DNA of 64,000 nucleotides from Neisseria sicca (GCF_017753665.1 NZ_CP072524.1:434001-498000); one strand, 5' to 3'. Positions 7,596-15,696 are shown, numbered from the stretch's first letter. Numbers and translations: made by a program. Notes: generated by a model from the letters alone, not told the origin.

Positions 7596-9221
7596 TCACT
7601 TCTTGGGTGCAAACGACCAATTCTTGACGGTGTAGTTTTTCAGCGGGTCGCGGTCGGAGTAGCCTTGGATGTCGGGTTTCACCAGATTGATACTGACTTG
7701 GTGATACAGCGGGATAAAGGCATCGTCGCGTTGCAGCATCGCCTCGGCGCTGACGTAGCGGCGGGCGCGCTCTTCGGCGGAAATACCCGCTTCGAGCGTG
7801 CTGTCCATCAGCTTGTCAAACTCGGGGGCTTTGTAGCGGACGGCGTTGTTCGGATTGTTGGATTTGAAAATATTGAGCATGCCCGCAGGGTCGTTGTAGT
7901 CGGAACACCAGCCTGCAAACGCCATGCTGAAATTACCTTGCATACGGGTGTCCAAAAAGGTTTTCCATTCTTCGTTCATCAGCGTGGGGCGCACAAACGG
8001 CACGGTCGCCTTCCAAACGGATTGCAGCGCGGTAATCTGTTTCTTGGCGGCCTCGCTGGTGGTATAGATGATTTGGAACTCGAACGGTTTCTCTTCGCTG
8101 TAACCCGCTTCACGCAAGAGTTTTTCTGCTTCGGCAATACGCGCTTCGCGCTTGAGCGGCTTCCACACGGGGGCAGATTCGCCACCGCCCTGCATATTCG
8201 GCGGGGTAAGCTGGAACGCTTCTTGGTCGCCGCGTCCGGCAACCTTGGTAATGATGGCGCGGTCAGTCAGCAGGTTGAGCGCGCGGCGGACTTTGGGATT
8301 TTTAAATTCGGCGGATTCTAAGTTCGGCTCTAAAAACCAAGAACACAGCAAAGTCGCGCGCCGAACCTGTCCGGGAAATTCTTTTTCGGCAATCTTAATC
8401 TGGTCGGAAGGAATGCCGTAGGTAACATCTACTTCGTCGGCGCGGTAGCGGTCGTATTCTTTGCCGATGGCGAGGAACACCGCCTGCGGGATGGATACTT
8501 TTTTGCTGTCATAATAAGCAGGGTTTTTATCCATGGTGATGTGGCTGTTGACGTGCCATTCTTTGAGGATGTATGCGCCGCTGGAGACATAATTGCCAGG
8601 CTGCGTCCATTTTTCGCCAAATTTCTCGACGGTGGCGCGGTGGACGGGATAAGTGAATTGCTGAACCATCATATCGGGGAAATACGGCACAGGCGCGGTG
8701 AGCGTGAATTGCAGCGTTTTCGCGTCCAAAGCCTTCACGCCCAAAGTATCGGGCTTCGCCTTGCCTTGCAAAATCTCTGCCGCGCCCTGTACTTTCGCGT
8801 CCTCCAAGTAGCTGCTGTAAGGCGCGGCGGTTTCGGGATCGGCGAGGCGGCGGAAGCTGTACACGAAATCTTCGGCGGTAATCGGGTCGCCGTTGCTCCA
8901 TTTTGCATCGCGCAGGTGGAACGTCCAAACGCGCCCTTCGTCCGACGGCTCCCATTTCAACGCCAAAGCGGGAATGGTTTTACCTTCATCATCCGTACCT
9001 GTCAGGCCGTCCATCATCTGACGGATAATCGCGCCCGCCGCCATATCCGAGCTTTTTTGCGGATCGAGCGTACTCGGTTCGACCGCATTGCTGATGACGA
9101 TTTTATTGTATTCGCTGCGTTTGAATTCAGGCGCGGGCTTGACTTCGCGATTACACGCCGACAGCGCAAGCACCACGGCAAGCGATAAAGCCGATACGGA
9201 ATAAGGTTTGGTCGGCAGCAC
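7596..9221 (-). CDS. oppA: Oligopeptide-binding lipoprotein, OppA/DppA family
   Basis: A 541-residue periplasmic solute-binding protein (SBP family 5). The signal peptide is of lipoprotein type, ending LALSAC at residues 18-23, so the protein is probably anchored by Cys23. Family features are ISNAVEPSTLDPQKSSD near the mature N-terminus, WTFHLRDAKWSNGDPITAEDFVYSF in the first third, and the C-terminal AFIPLYHQVSINLVKPDIQGY. Length is typical of OppA. Translation starts at a GTG (9221) with AGGAG seven bases upstream. It delivers peptides to the OppBC-OppDF importer on the same strand. Ligand length specificity is not predictable here. Confidence 0.93.
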   Translation of the reverse strand: MLPTKPYSVSALSLAVVLALSACNREVKPAPEFKRSEYNKIVISNAVEPSTLDPQKSSDMAAGAIIRQMMDGLTGTDDEGKTIPALALKWEPSDEGRVWTFHLRDAKWSNGDPITAEDFVYSFRRLADPETAAPYSSYLEDAKVQGAAEILQGKAKPDTLGVKALDAKTLQFTLTAPVPYFPDMMVQQFTYPVHRATVEKFGEKWTQPGNYVSSGAYILKEWHVNSHITMDKNPAYYDSKKVSIPQAVFLAIGKEYDRYRADEVDVTYGIPSDQIKIAEKEFPGQVRRATLLCSWFLEPNLESAEFKNPKVRRALNLLTDRAIITKVAGRGDQEAFQLTPPNMQGGGESAPVWKPLKREARIAEAEKLLREAGYSEEKPFEFQIIYTTSEAAKKQITALQSVWKATVPFVRPTLMNEEWKTFLDTRMQGNFSMAFAGWCSDYNDPAGMLNIFKSNNPNNAVRYKAPEFDKLMDSTLEAGISAEERARRYVSAEAMLQRDDAFIPLYHQVSINLVKPDIQGYSDRDPLKNYTVKNWSFAPKK

Positions 9222-9533
9222 GTTGTTTCTCCTCTTTTCCTTATCTCCCCTCCGTTTGCGTCTTGTAGAAATAAAAAAATTACATACGACTACAAGATGG
9301 GGAAATATTCTGAATTTAGGCGGATAAATAGATTTATTCTCTATGGATATTTAAAAAAATCCACCCGTTTTTGGAATTGGTTTGCAAGATAACACAAAAA
9401 AACGCCATAAAAAACATTTTTAAAAATAAAAGTTACAAGCGATTACAAAAATATTGATTTTTTTGCAATCCTAAAATAGTATAAAACCCTGTCGAAACAA
9501 AAGTTCAGAAAAATCAAACAAAAGGAGAATAAA
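9222..9533. other. AT-rich divergent promoter region between oppA and the porin gene
   Basis: A 312-bp stretch, strongly AT-rich compared with the surrounding genes, without a reading frame that looks coding and without DUS. It must carry promoters for both divergent genes. It also contains the short direct repeats gttacaagcgattacaaaaa and several A-tracts (A6-A7), which could bend DNA. Confidence 0.6.
9454..9482 (+). promoter_or_regulatory. Candidate sigma-70 promoter for the porin gene
   Basis: TTGATT (9454-9459), 17-bp spacer, TAGTAT (9477-9482), about 50 bp before the porin ATG. Read by eye; TATAAA at 9480-9485 is an alternative -10 with a longer spacer. Confidence 0.35.
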
Positions 9534-10517
9534 ATGAAGAAGTTGCTGATGATTGCGGTTGCCGTCCCGCTTGCCGTTCCTGCTTTGGCGTCCGATAACG
9601 AAGCCAAAATCGGCGGGCGGATATTTACCTCCATCGAGCACGAACGCAACGGCAAAGGCCAATCCGCTACCGATATATCCGACAACAACAGCCGCATCTG
9701 GATTATGGGCAGTGAAAAACTCGACAAAGACCTCAAGCTCATCTACGGCGTCAATTCATTCGTCGCTTTCGATTACAACGGCTGGAGTACGGATGACTCC
9801 TATATCGGCCTGCGCGGCGATTTCGGTACCGTCCGTGCCGGCTGGCTCAGTACCCCCATGCACTACCTGACCGGCGAACAAGACGCATTCAACGGCAACA
9901 ACCACACCCAAACCATGGGGCGCATGACCCGTTTCGGCGGTCGTGAAATCGCCCTGAACTACGAATCCAAAACCTTCGACAACGGCTTCAACTACCGCGT
10001 CCAAATCGCGCCCGGTGCCAACAAATACAAAGACAGGAAACGCAACGGCGACTGGATGGCAGGCGTAGGCTTGCACTACAAACACCCGACCAACGGCTTC
10101 AACGCCCACTACGCCCTCGAATACGCCCGTAACGGTTCGCCCGACGATACCAAAGACAGACAGGTTCATTCCATGAAAGTCGGCTACGACAAAGATAACC
10201 TCTATCTCGCCGCCGGCATGATGTACGCCCGCAATGTCGCCGACAAATTCCACTGGGAAGACGAAACCAAAACCAACACCAACACCCGCGACTTCCAAGT
10301 GACCGCCGGCTACACCATGGGCAATATCACCCCAAAACTCGGCGTCGCCTACGGCCGCTCCGATACCGGCAAGAACTACAAACAGCTCGCGTTCAACACC
10401 GAATACAAATTCTCCAAACGCACGACCCTCTCGTTCAACTCGGGCGTAGTCAAAGAAAGCAAAGACCCCAAAACCGGCTGGGCGGCAGGTATTTCGCTGG
10501 AACACAGCCTGCAATAA
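9534..10517 (+). CDS. Gram-negative porin (general porin family)
   Basis: A 327-residue outer-membrane protein. Signal peptide MKKLLMIAVAVPLAVPALA is followed by a mature chain of alternating strands with neisserial porin features: SDNEAKIGGRIFTSIEH at the N-terminus, SRIWIMGSEKLDKDLKLIYGV, and SYIGLRGDFGTVRAGW, the conserved L3-preceding block. It would form a trimeric diffusion channel. The ATG is preceded by AAAGGAG. Odd point: the chain ends ISLEHSLQ rather than in the terminal Phe recognised by the Bam machinery in most neisserial porins. It is shorter than PorA/PorB-type chains with long loops. It is a standalone gene followed by a DUS hairpin terminator. Confidence 0.85.
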   Translation: MKKLLMIAVAVPLAVPALASDNEAKIGGRIFTSIEHERNGKGQSATDISDNNSRIWIMGSEKLDKDLKLIYGVNSFVAFDYNGWSTDDSYIGLRGDFGTVRAGWLSTPMHYLTGEQDAFNGNNHTQTMGRMTRFGGREIALNYESKTFDNGFNYRVQIAPGANKYKDRKRNGDWMAGVGLHYKHPTNGFNAHYALEYARNGSPDDTKDRQVHSMKVGYDKDNLYLAAGMMYARNVADKFHWEDETKTNTNTRDFQVTAGYTMGNITPKLGVAYGRSDTGKNYKQLAFNTEYKFSKRTTLSFNSGVVKESKDPKTGWAAGISLEHSLQ

Positions 10518-10534
10518 CACGGGATTTGAAGCGT

Positions 10535-10580
10535 AAAAGGTCGTCTGAAAACCTGAATATCGGTTTTCAGACGACCTTTT
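10535..10580. terminator. Inverted DUS pair, porin terminator
   Basis: AAAAGGTCGTCTGAAAACC pairs with GGTTTTCAGACGACCTTTT across a 7-base loop, with a T-run at the end. It lies 18 bp after the porin stop. Confidence 0.75.
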
Positions 10581-10945
10581 GTGTTTGGATTCATTGCCTG
10601 CTGATGCAGGTAGGATACTTGTATCCGACAACTGCTTGAAATTTTCCACATTGCCTAATTAGGGTTTGAATGTTGATAACGTTGGATACTCATATCTGGC
10701 CTACTGACTCCTGAATCGGGACAATAAGCCGGGTCGTTTCTTCGTAGGCAAGGCACACGCCGCTTATACGGGCAATCTGCCTGCACCGGCTTTGAAAAAG
10801 GTCGTCTGAAAACGGCAGATGCTTTGTCCACAAGAATCGTGCCTATATCCGGATACTGCCTTTATGTTTACAATCATAATGTTATAAAGTATCATCTTTA
10901 CTTTTGTTTCATTTTGAACACATCGTCTTTAATTCCGATATTGTT
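10581..10945. other. Intergenic region before the metal-transporter genes
   Basis: No gene seen. It holds a single DUS near 10799-10811, a degenerate copy of the gtgggc...gcccac motif near 10744, and an AT-rich stretch (10860-10920) with a Zur-like palindrome described separately. Confidence 0.5.
10880..10894. promoter_or_regulatory. Zur-like operator candidate
   Basis: TGTTATAAAGTATCA resembles the TGTTAT-N3-ATAACA palindrome that I recall for meningococcal Zur, with two mismatches in the right half. It lies about 50 bp upstream of the small leader gene of a ZnuCB-type importer, which makes zinc control plausible. Confidence 0.4.
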
Positions 10946-11044
10946 ATGAATTCCATTTTACTCACCGGATTGTTCCAACGCCTGCTGATTGCACTTTTCG
11001 CTTTGGCGGCGGTTTGGGGCATGTATTTTTGGGCGGTTGCATGA
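10946..11044 (+). CDS. Small hydrophobic leader protein (32 aa), coupled to the metal ABC ATPase
   Basis: ATG at 10946 to TGA at 11042-11044 encodes 32 residues beginning MNSILLTGLFQRLLIALFAL, followed by an aromatic tail (WGMYFW). It predicts one membrane-spanning helix. Its stop overlaps the start of the ATPase gene as ATGA, the usual sign of translational coupling. I do not recognise a family. It could be a small subunit of the transporter, a leader peptide whose translation sets expression of the ATPase, or fortuitous. There is no strong Shine-Dalgarno ahead of it, which lowers confidence. Confidence 0.5.
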   Translation: MNSILLTGLFQRLLIALFALAAVWGMYFWAVA

Positions 11045-11766
11045 GTATCGTTGTTGAAAATCTGACGGTCAGCTACCGGACGCGGCCTGCCGTACACCAT
11101 GTCGGCATCGAATTTGCCGAGCATTCGATGTGGGCGGTCTGCGGGCCGAACGGTGCGGGCAAATCAACTTTTTTAAAAGCGGTCATGGGTTTGCAGCAAG
11201 TCGATACGGGACGCGTCCTCCTGCAAAACCTGCAACGCAAAGACATTGCCTATCTGCCGCAGCAGTCGGACATCGACCGCGGCCAGCCGATGACGGTTTT
11301 CGAACTGGCGGCGATGGGTTTGTGGTACGAAATCGGCTTTTTCGGACGGGTTGACGCGGCGCAGCGTACCCGCGTTTTGGATGCGCTTGCACGCGTCGGT
11401 ATGCGGGATTTTGCCGACAGGCAGATCGCCCATTTGTCCAACGGTCAGTTTCAGCGCGTTTTATTTGCGCGTATGCTGGCGCAGGGGGCGAAATTCCTGC
11501 TTTTGGACGAACCTTTCAACGCCGTCGATGCACGTACAACCTACGCGCTCTTGGACGTATTGTGCCAATGCAATGAGGAAGGGCAGGCAGTTATCGCGGT
11601 GTTGCACGATTATGCGCAGGTACGCGATTATTTTTCGGACACGCTGTTGCTGGCTCGGGAAAAGGTTGCGGCGGGCAGGACGCCGTCCGTCCTGACCGAT
11701 GACAACCTTGCCCGCGCGAATATGCTGATGCAGCGGCAGGAGTCTGAGGACTGGTGCGACGTATAG
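11041..11766 (+). CDS. Metal (zinc/manganese-type) ABC transporter ATP-binding protein
   Basis: A 241-residue single ABC domain of the ZnuC/MntB/TroB group. Walker A is GPNGAGKST near residue 35, followed by the Q-loop region IAYLPQQSDIDRGQP, signature LSNGQFQRV and Walker B FLLLDEPFNAVD, with the switch His in VLHDY. I start it at ATG 11041, overlapping the preceding 32-aa gene; the longer frame from 11014 reads back through that gene and lacks a ribosome site. It would drive metal uptake with the permease at 11875. The two are separated by an inverted DUS pair. Substrate is inferred only from family and from a Zur-like box upstream; manganese is equally possible. Confidence 0.85.
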   Translation: MSIVVENLTVSYRTRPAVHHVGIEFAEHSMWAVCGPNGAGKSTFLKAVMGLQQVDTGRVLLQNLQRKDIAYLPQQSDIDRGQPMTVFELAAMGLWYEIGFFGRVDAAQRTRVLDALARVGMRDFADRQIAHLSNGQFQRVLFARMLAQGAKFLLLDEPFNAVDARTTYALLDVLCQCNEEGQAVIAVLHDYAQVRDYFSDTLLLAREKVAAGRTPSVLTDDNLARANMLMQRQESEDWCDV

Positions 11767-11794
11767 TTTGCGCCGCCCCCCCTTGTAAAGCCAT

Positions 11795-11835
11795 ACGTCG
11801 TCTGAAAGACGCGGCTAAGGATTTTCAGACGACGT
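11795..11835. repeat. Inverted DUS-variant pair between ATPase and permease
   Basis: ACGTCGTCTGAAA and TTTCAGACGACGT form a hairpin. The first base pair after the core differs from the usual AGGTCG. No T-run of note follows on the plus strand (tttccc), so it probably does not fully stop transcription into the permease. Confidence 0.55.
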
Positions 11836-11874
11836 TTCCCATTTTCAGAAGTTTTCCCTTATTGACCGGATACC

Positions 11875-12750
11875 ATGAATTTATACGATTTGCTGATTTC
11901 CCCTTTTGCGGAATTCGACTTTATGCGCTATGCGCTTGCGTCGGTATTCTGTCTGGCTTTGAGTGCCGCTCCGGTCGGCGTGTTCCTGGTCATGCGGCGC
12001 ATGAGCCTGGTAGGCGATGCTTTGAGCCATGCCGTCCTGCCCGGTGCGGCAATCGGCTATATGTTTGCCGGGCTGAGCCTGCCTGCAATGAGCGTCGGCG
12101 GGTTTGCAGCAGGCTTGCTGATGGCGCTCTTGGCGGGTTTGGCGAGCCGTTTTACATCGTTGAAGGAAGATGCCAACTTTGCCGCCTTTTATCTGAGTAG
12201 TCTGGCAATCGGCGTGGTTTTGGTCAGTAAAAACGGCAGCAGCGTCGATTTACTGCATCTCTTGTTCGGGTCGGTCTTGTCGGTGGATATTCCCGCGCTG
12301 CAACTGATTGCCGCCTCGGCAAGCGTTACGGTAACGGCATTGGCGATTATTTACCGCCCGCTGGTTTTGGAAAGCATAGACCCGCTGTTTCTGAAAGCTG
12401 TCGGCGGGAAGGGCGGCTTTTGGCACGTCGTCTTCCTGATTTTGGTAGTGATGAACCTTGTTGCAGGCTTTCAGGCACTTGGTACGCTGATGTCGGTCGG
12501 TCTGATGATGCTGCCGTCGATTACCGCGCGGCTCTGGGCGAAAAGCATGGGTGCGCTGATGGCTTTGTCCGTTTTTATCGCGCTGGTCTGCGGTTTTGCC
12601 GGACTGCTGTTTTCCTATCACGTCGAAATTCCGTCCGGACCTGCGATTATCTTGTGCTGCGGCGTGCTGTATGCCGTATCGCTGGTGTTCGGGCGCGAAG
12701 GCGGTATATTGGGCAAATGGTTCAAGCGTCGCAAGCACAAGGCCTTGTGA
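11875..12750 (+). CDS. Metal (zinc/manganese-type) ABC transporter permease
   Basis: A 291-residue membrane protein of the ABC-3 family (ZnuB/MntC/TroC). It has about eight hydrophobic segments and the family block VFLVMRRMSLVGDALSHAVLPGAAIGY, whose GDALSHAVLPG is the hallmark. The late segment has the family motif MSVGLMMLPSITARLWA. The C-terminus is basic (KWFKRRKHKAL) and cytoplasmic. It follows the ATPase gene by about 110 bp. No gene for a periplasmic metal-binding protein is found on either side, so the importer must recruit one encoded elsewhere, or the locus has lost it. Confidence 0.88.
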   Translation: MNLYDLLISPFAEFDFMRYALASVFCLALSAAPVGVFLVMRRMSLVGDALSHAVLPGAAIGYMFAGLSLPAMSVGGFAAGLLMALLAGLASRFTSLKEDANFAAFYLSSLAIGVVLVSKNGSSVDLLHLLFGSVLSVDIPALQLIAASASVTVTALAIIYRPLVLESIDPLFLKAVGGKGGFWHVVFLILVVMNLVAGFQALGTLMSVGLMMLPSITARLWAKSMGALMALSVFIALVCGFAGLLFSYHVEIPSGPAIILCCGVLYAVSLVFGREGGILGKWFKRRKHKAL

Positions 12751-12775
12751 AGGGCAGTTGTGCAAGCTGAAAATC

Positions 12776-12823
12776 AAAAAAGGTCGTCTGAAAAGCTGCT
12801 TGGGCTTTCAGACGACCTTTTTA
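12776..12823. terminator. Inverted DUS pair after the metal permease
   Basis: AAAAAAGGTCGTCTGAAAAGC pairs with GCTTTCAGACGACCTTTTT, ending in a T-run, 25 bp after the permease stop. Confidence 0.75.
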
Positions 12824-12969
12824 TCGGGTTTACCGCTCGGATTTTCGAAACCGATTTGTTGTTATTCAAACAGAAACGCTTCAATCGGCGTCATTTCCGC
12901 ATAGGTGGAGATTCACTTTTAATTTTGACAACCGTTTTTCAAATACCTATTTCTCAAGATTTTCGACGG

Positions 12970-12989
12970 ATTCCTGCCGATGCGGGAAT
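12970..12989. repeat. dRS3-like 20-bp palindromic repeat (degenerate)
   Basis: ATTCCT-N8-GGGAAT, one base off the dRS3 consensus ATTCCC-N8-GGGAAT, in the gap between the convergent permease and Slam-type genes. Confidence 0.55.
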
Positions 12990-13039
12990 CTCGGCGGATG
13001 GCGGGCAGAGTGTTTTTCAGACCCCTTATCCCTGCTGCT

Positions 13040-14461
13040 TCAAAACTGTTTCTCCACACTGACGAATGTCTGCATACTTTTGCGGGAATAGAAGCCGCTC
13101 ATATTGCTGTCGATTTTGAGATAACGGAAATTCAAATGCGGCACTAAGCCTTTCCATGAAATTTTATTGTGCCAAACAGAGGCATTTGCCTGATATTCAT
13201 GGTCTTTACGGGTCAGACGGTACACCAGGCTTCCCGGCGCATCAAAGGTACGGCGGGCGTAGCGCAGGTTGGTGCGGATGCCGAATCCGTTCTCAAACGC
13301 TTTCGCCGCGCCGAAGCGTATGCCCTTGCGCACGGATGCCTGCTCCGCTTCTTTGGTTATGTCGTGCGACCAGTCTGCGCCGCCGTAGAGCAGCCAGTTT
13401 TTCGGTGCAGAGTATGCCAGCGTTGCCCCCGCCAGCGGCATATGGCTGTTGTAACGCGCTGCCGAGCCGCTGTTCCGATAGTATTTTTTGATATAGCCTG
13501 CATTGAGCGAGAGCCGCCATTTTTCGTTCAGACGACGTGAAAAATCGGTATGGATACCGGTTTCGCGATTATAGCGTTTGCCGCCCAGCCAGTTTTGCTC
13601 GGCAAACGGTACAACGCCGAAAGATTGTACCGCCGAACGGTTTTTATAGCCTGCCGCCAAGCGCAGGCTTTGCTCGTTAAAATCCTGATTGTCCCAATAA
13701 TGCACGCCGTCGCCGCTCAGGCTGCCGTAAACAAAATGATGTCCGCCTACATTGATTTCGCGCGATACGCCTGCGCCGTAGCGGATACCGTGCGCCTTTT
13801 GCGGCAGGCTGTCAGCGGTTTTATTCCAGCGTCTGCCGTTCCATTCTATAACGCGCTCGGATGAGGCATTGTTCACATTATCGGTCTGCTCGTATTGCAG
13901 TGAAACATCGGGCTGCCAGCTTTGCGCCGATTCAATGGAAGCAAGATAGCGGTCAGCAAGTTGCTGCATGGGCGGCTGCAAATCCGGTTTTGCCCGTTTC
14001 AATTCAGCTTTTGCCTCATGGTACTGTTTGTTTTCAAACATCATTACGCCCAAATCGAAACGCGGATACGCCAAATCGGGATGTTTCGCCAAAATGCCGC
14101 GATAGAGAGATACAGCCTCACCATGCCGCAACTGACTGCGCCGCAACGCGCCTAAAGCATAATCGTATAAAACGGCATCCCGGTCGGGTGCAGCTTTATA
14201 TTGCGCCAACAAGCCTTCCAGCGTCTTCCAGTCCCGTCCGATTAATGCGCGGTTGATTTGTGCTTCCAATGAGGAATCGGCAGAAAGGTCGTCTGAAAGC
14301 CTCTGTTCTGCGGGTTTGTCGTCGGTAAAATCTTTTGAGGGTGTTTCGCTGTTAGGCTGCTTGTCAAAAAATACAGGCGCAGGTACACGGACAACGGGTG
14401 TATCGGCAAGGGCGGCTATTGGGAAAGAGAGCATCAGTAAGACGAGGTGATTTTTATTCAT
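13040..14461 (-). CDS. Surface lipoprotein assembly modifier (Slam family, TPR + DUF560 barrel)
   Basis: A 473-residue outer-membrane protein. It has signal peptide MNKNHLVLLMLSFPIAALA, a linker, then an alpha-helical TPR-like domain at about 65-185 (AQYKAAPDRDAVLYDYALGA; YPRFDLGVMMFENKQYHEAK). From about 195 there is a beta-barrel with repeated aromatic strand ends, closing on FVSVEKQF with terminal Phe. This is the Slam architecture: Slam proteins help move lipoproteins across the outer membrane. Downstream on the same strand of the lipoprotein gene at 14583, its likely client. A full DUS (14285-14297) is built into the linker and translated as LSDDL. Family assignment is confident; which of the Slam1/Slam2 subgroups it belongs to is not clear. 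Confidence 0.85.
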   Translation of the reverse strand: MNKNHLVLLMLSFPIAALADTPVVRVPAPVFFDKQPNSETPSKDFTDDKPAEQRLSDDLSADSSLEAQINRALIGRDWKTLEGLLAQYKAAPDRDAVLYDYALGALRRSQLRHGEAVSLYRGILAKHPDLAYPRFDLGVMMFENKQYHEAKAELKRAKPDLQPPMQQLADRYLASIESAQSWQPDVSLQYEQTDNVNNASSERVIEWNGRRWNKTADSLPQKAHGIRYGAGVSREINVGGHHFVYGSLSGDGVHYWDNQDFNEQSLRLAAGYKNRSAVQSFGVVPFAEQNWLGGKRYNRETGIHTDFSRRLNEKWRLSLNAGYIKKYYRNSGSAARYNSHMPLAGATLAYSAPKNWLLYGGADWSHDITKEAEQASVRKGIRFGAAKAFENGFGIRTNLRYARRTFDAPGSLVYRLTRKDHEYQANASVWHNKISWKGLVPHLNFRYLKIDSNMSGFYSRKSMQTFVSVEKQF

Positions 14462-14529
14462 TTTATTCAGTAGGATATGGATTGCCGGAGTATCCTGTCA
14501 TTATACGGATAACGCGGTGAAAATGGTCG

Positions 14530-14561
14530 AAAGGTCGTCTGAAACATTTTCAGACGACCTC
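14530..14561. repeat. Inverted DUS pair between the surface lipoprotein and Slam genes
   Basis: AAAGGTCGTCTGAAA and TTTTCAGACGACCT with a very short loop, in the gap of about 120 bp. It could partially terminate the lipoprotein transcript and set the lipoprotein-to-Slam ratio. Confidence 0.6.
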
Positions 14562-14582
14562 TGTACTATTATCAACTATAAA

Positions 14583-15566
14583 TTAGCGAGAACCGGCGAA
14601 ACCAATTTCACCATTTTGGCGATCATCGACAGTTCCGACGATTTCTTCCGCATTTGGACCAAAGAAGCCGAGTCGGTAGCTGCCACGGTTGGAAGAGCCT
14701 TCGATGCCGTGTCCCTTAATTGTGGTTCCGTCAGTTTCTTTATTGGTGTAGCTCATTTTTTTAATTTCTGCTTCATTCAGATGAATGTCGCTGTCAAGAC
14801 CTGTAATTTTGCCACTACCTTTTCTGCTGTCGAAGTCAACAGAATAAGCCAATTTTCCTTTCTTATCTCCATCGCTTGCAATACCGGAATAGTCGAATTT
14901 CCCCGCAGTAGGCAGGTTTTGGGTGGTATAACCTTTAATCAGGATATTGGTATCGTCATCGTCAGCATCCAGCTTTTCTGATTCACCATTAAGTGTTAAG
15001 CCAGTGGGCGTAATACCTGCAATCAGGGAATAGTTTTGACGGTAAATATGAGCAACACCGTTTCGGGTAATGGTATGGTTCTGACCTTCTGCCCGTGCAA
15101 CGACAGTTTCCTGATAGTTTTGGCTGTCTAACGTTTTAAGTGGAATACTGGATAAATCAAAATTATTACCACTGCTGGATTGGTTTCCTAAATTTACCTT
15201 ATAAGATTTGAGAATAACTGCCCCATCAATTTTCTTATCCTCTGCAAGTTCTCGGATATCTTTATCGGCGGTATTTTTTATACCTTCGTATGAAACTGAA
15301 AAATCAACGTGCGGTGGCGGATTATTGGCGGTAGTGTTGCCACTGTTGGCAGGGTTATTCGCATTTGCAGCAGTGTTGCCATTGCTAGCGGCATTATTTT
15401 CATTGTTGGCAGCGGCATTGCCGTTGTTCGTTTGGCTGCCGTTGGACGGATTAGTAACAGTTGGGTTAGTGTTGGGCAGTGTGCTGTTGGGAGAATCACT
15501 GCCGCTGCTACAAGCCGCCAAGCTCAGGGCGATAATAGTTGCTGCACTTACTTTTTTTAAAGACAT
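14583..15566 (-). CDS. Putative Slam-dependent surface lipoprotein with TbpB-like C-terminal barrel
   Basis: A 327-residue lipoprotein: signal peptide with lipobox LAAC, Cys19 acylated. A low-complexity Asn/Ala/Ser/Thr-rich tether follows at about 20-85, with NNPPPHVDF closing it. A folded domain rich in Gly, Asp and Lys makes up the rest. The final part (KISGL-like strands, then YRLGFFGPNAEEIVGTV) matches the C-terminal beta-barrel of TbpB, HpuA and fHbp-type neisserial surface lipoproteins, where FxGPxAEE-GG is diagnostic. ATG at 15566 has AAAGGAAA upstream. The adjacent Slam gene suggests it is displayed on the cell surface. The ligand is unknown; the family binds transferrin, hemoglobin or complement factor H, but none of those can be assigned from this sequence. 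Confidence 0.8.
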   Translation of the reverse strand: MSLKKVSAATIIALSLAACSSGSDSPNSTLPNTNPTVTNPSNGSQTNNGNAAANNENNAASNGNTAANANNPANSGNTTANNPPPHVDFSVSYEGIKNTADKDIRELAEDKKIDGAVILKSYKVNLGNQSSSGNNFDLSSIPLKTLDSQNYQETVVARAEGQNHTITRNGVAHIYRQNYSLIAGITPTGLTLNGESEKLDADDDDTNILIKGYTTQNLPTAGKFDYSGIASDGDKKGKLAYSVDFDSRKGSGKITGLDSDIHLNEAEIKKMSYTNKETDGTTIKGHGIEGSSNRGSYRLGFFGPNAEEIVGTVDDRQNGEIGFAGSR

Positions 15567-15661
15567 AGATGTTTCCTTTGCAATGAGTGGGTTGATAATT
15601 GAAATGCAGGTGTATTATCAACCAGTCATTTGAAAATATCAAGTAAATAATTTACAAAAAC

Positions 15662-15673
15662 AACAGAACTGTT
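15662..15673. promoter_or_regulatory. Candidate operator AACAG-AA-CTGTT in the divergent promoter
   Basis: Perfect 5+5 inverted repeat in the 144-bp AT-rich region between the surface lipoprotein gene and the divergent HTH gene. Seen directly; function inferred from position. Confidence 0.3.
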
Positions 15674-15696
15674 AAATTTTGCAACAGTCGGCTATT

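Noticed and set aside
15208..15633. 141-codon plus-strand hydrophobic frame opposite the surface lipoprotein
   Set aside because: Leu/Ala/Val-rich pattern arises from the complement of the Asn-rich tether; no ribosome site.
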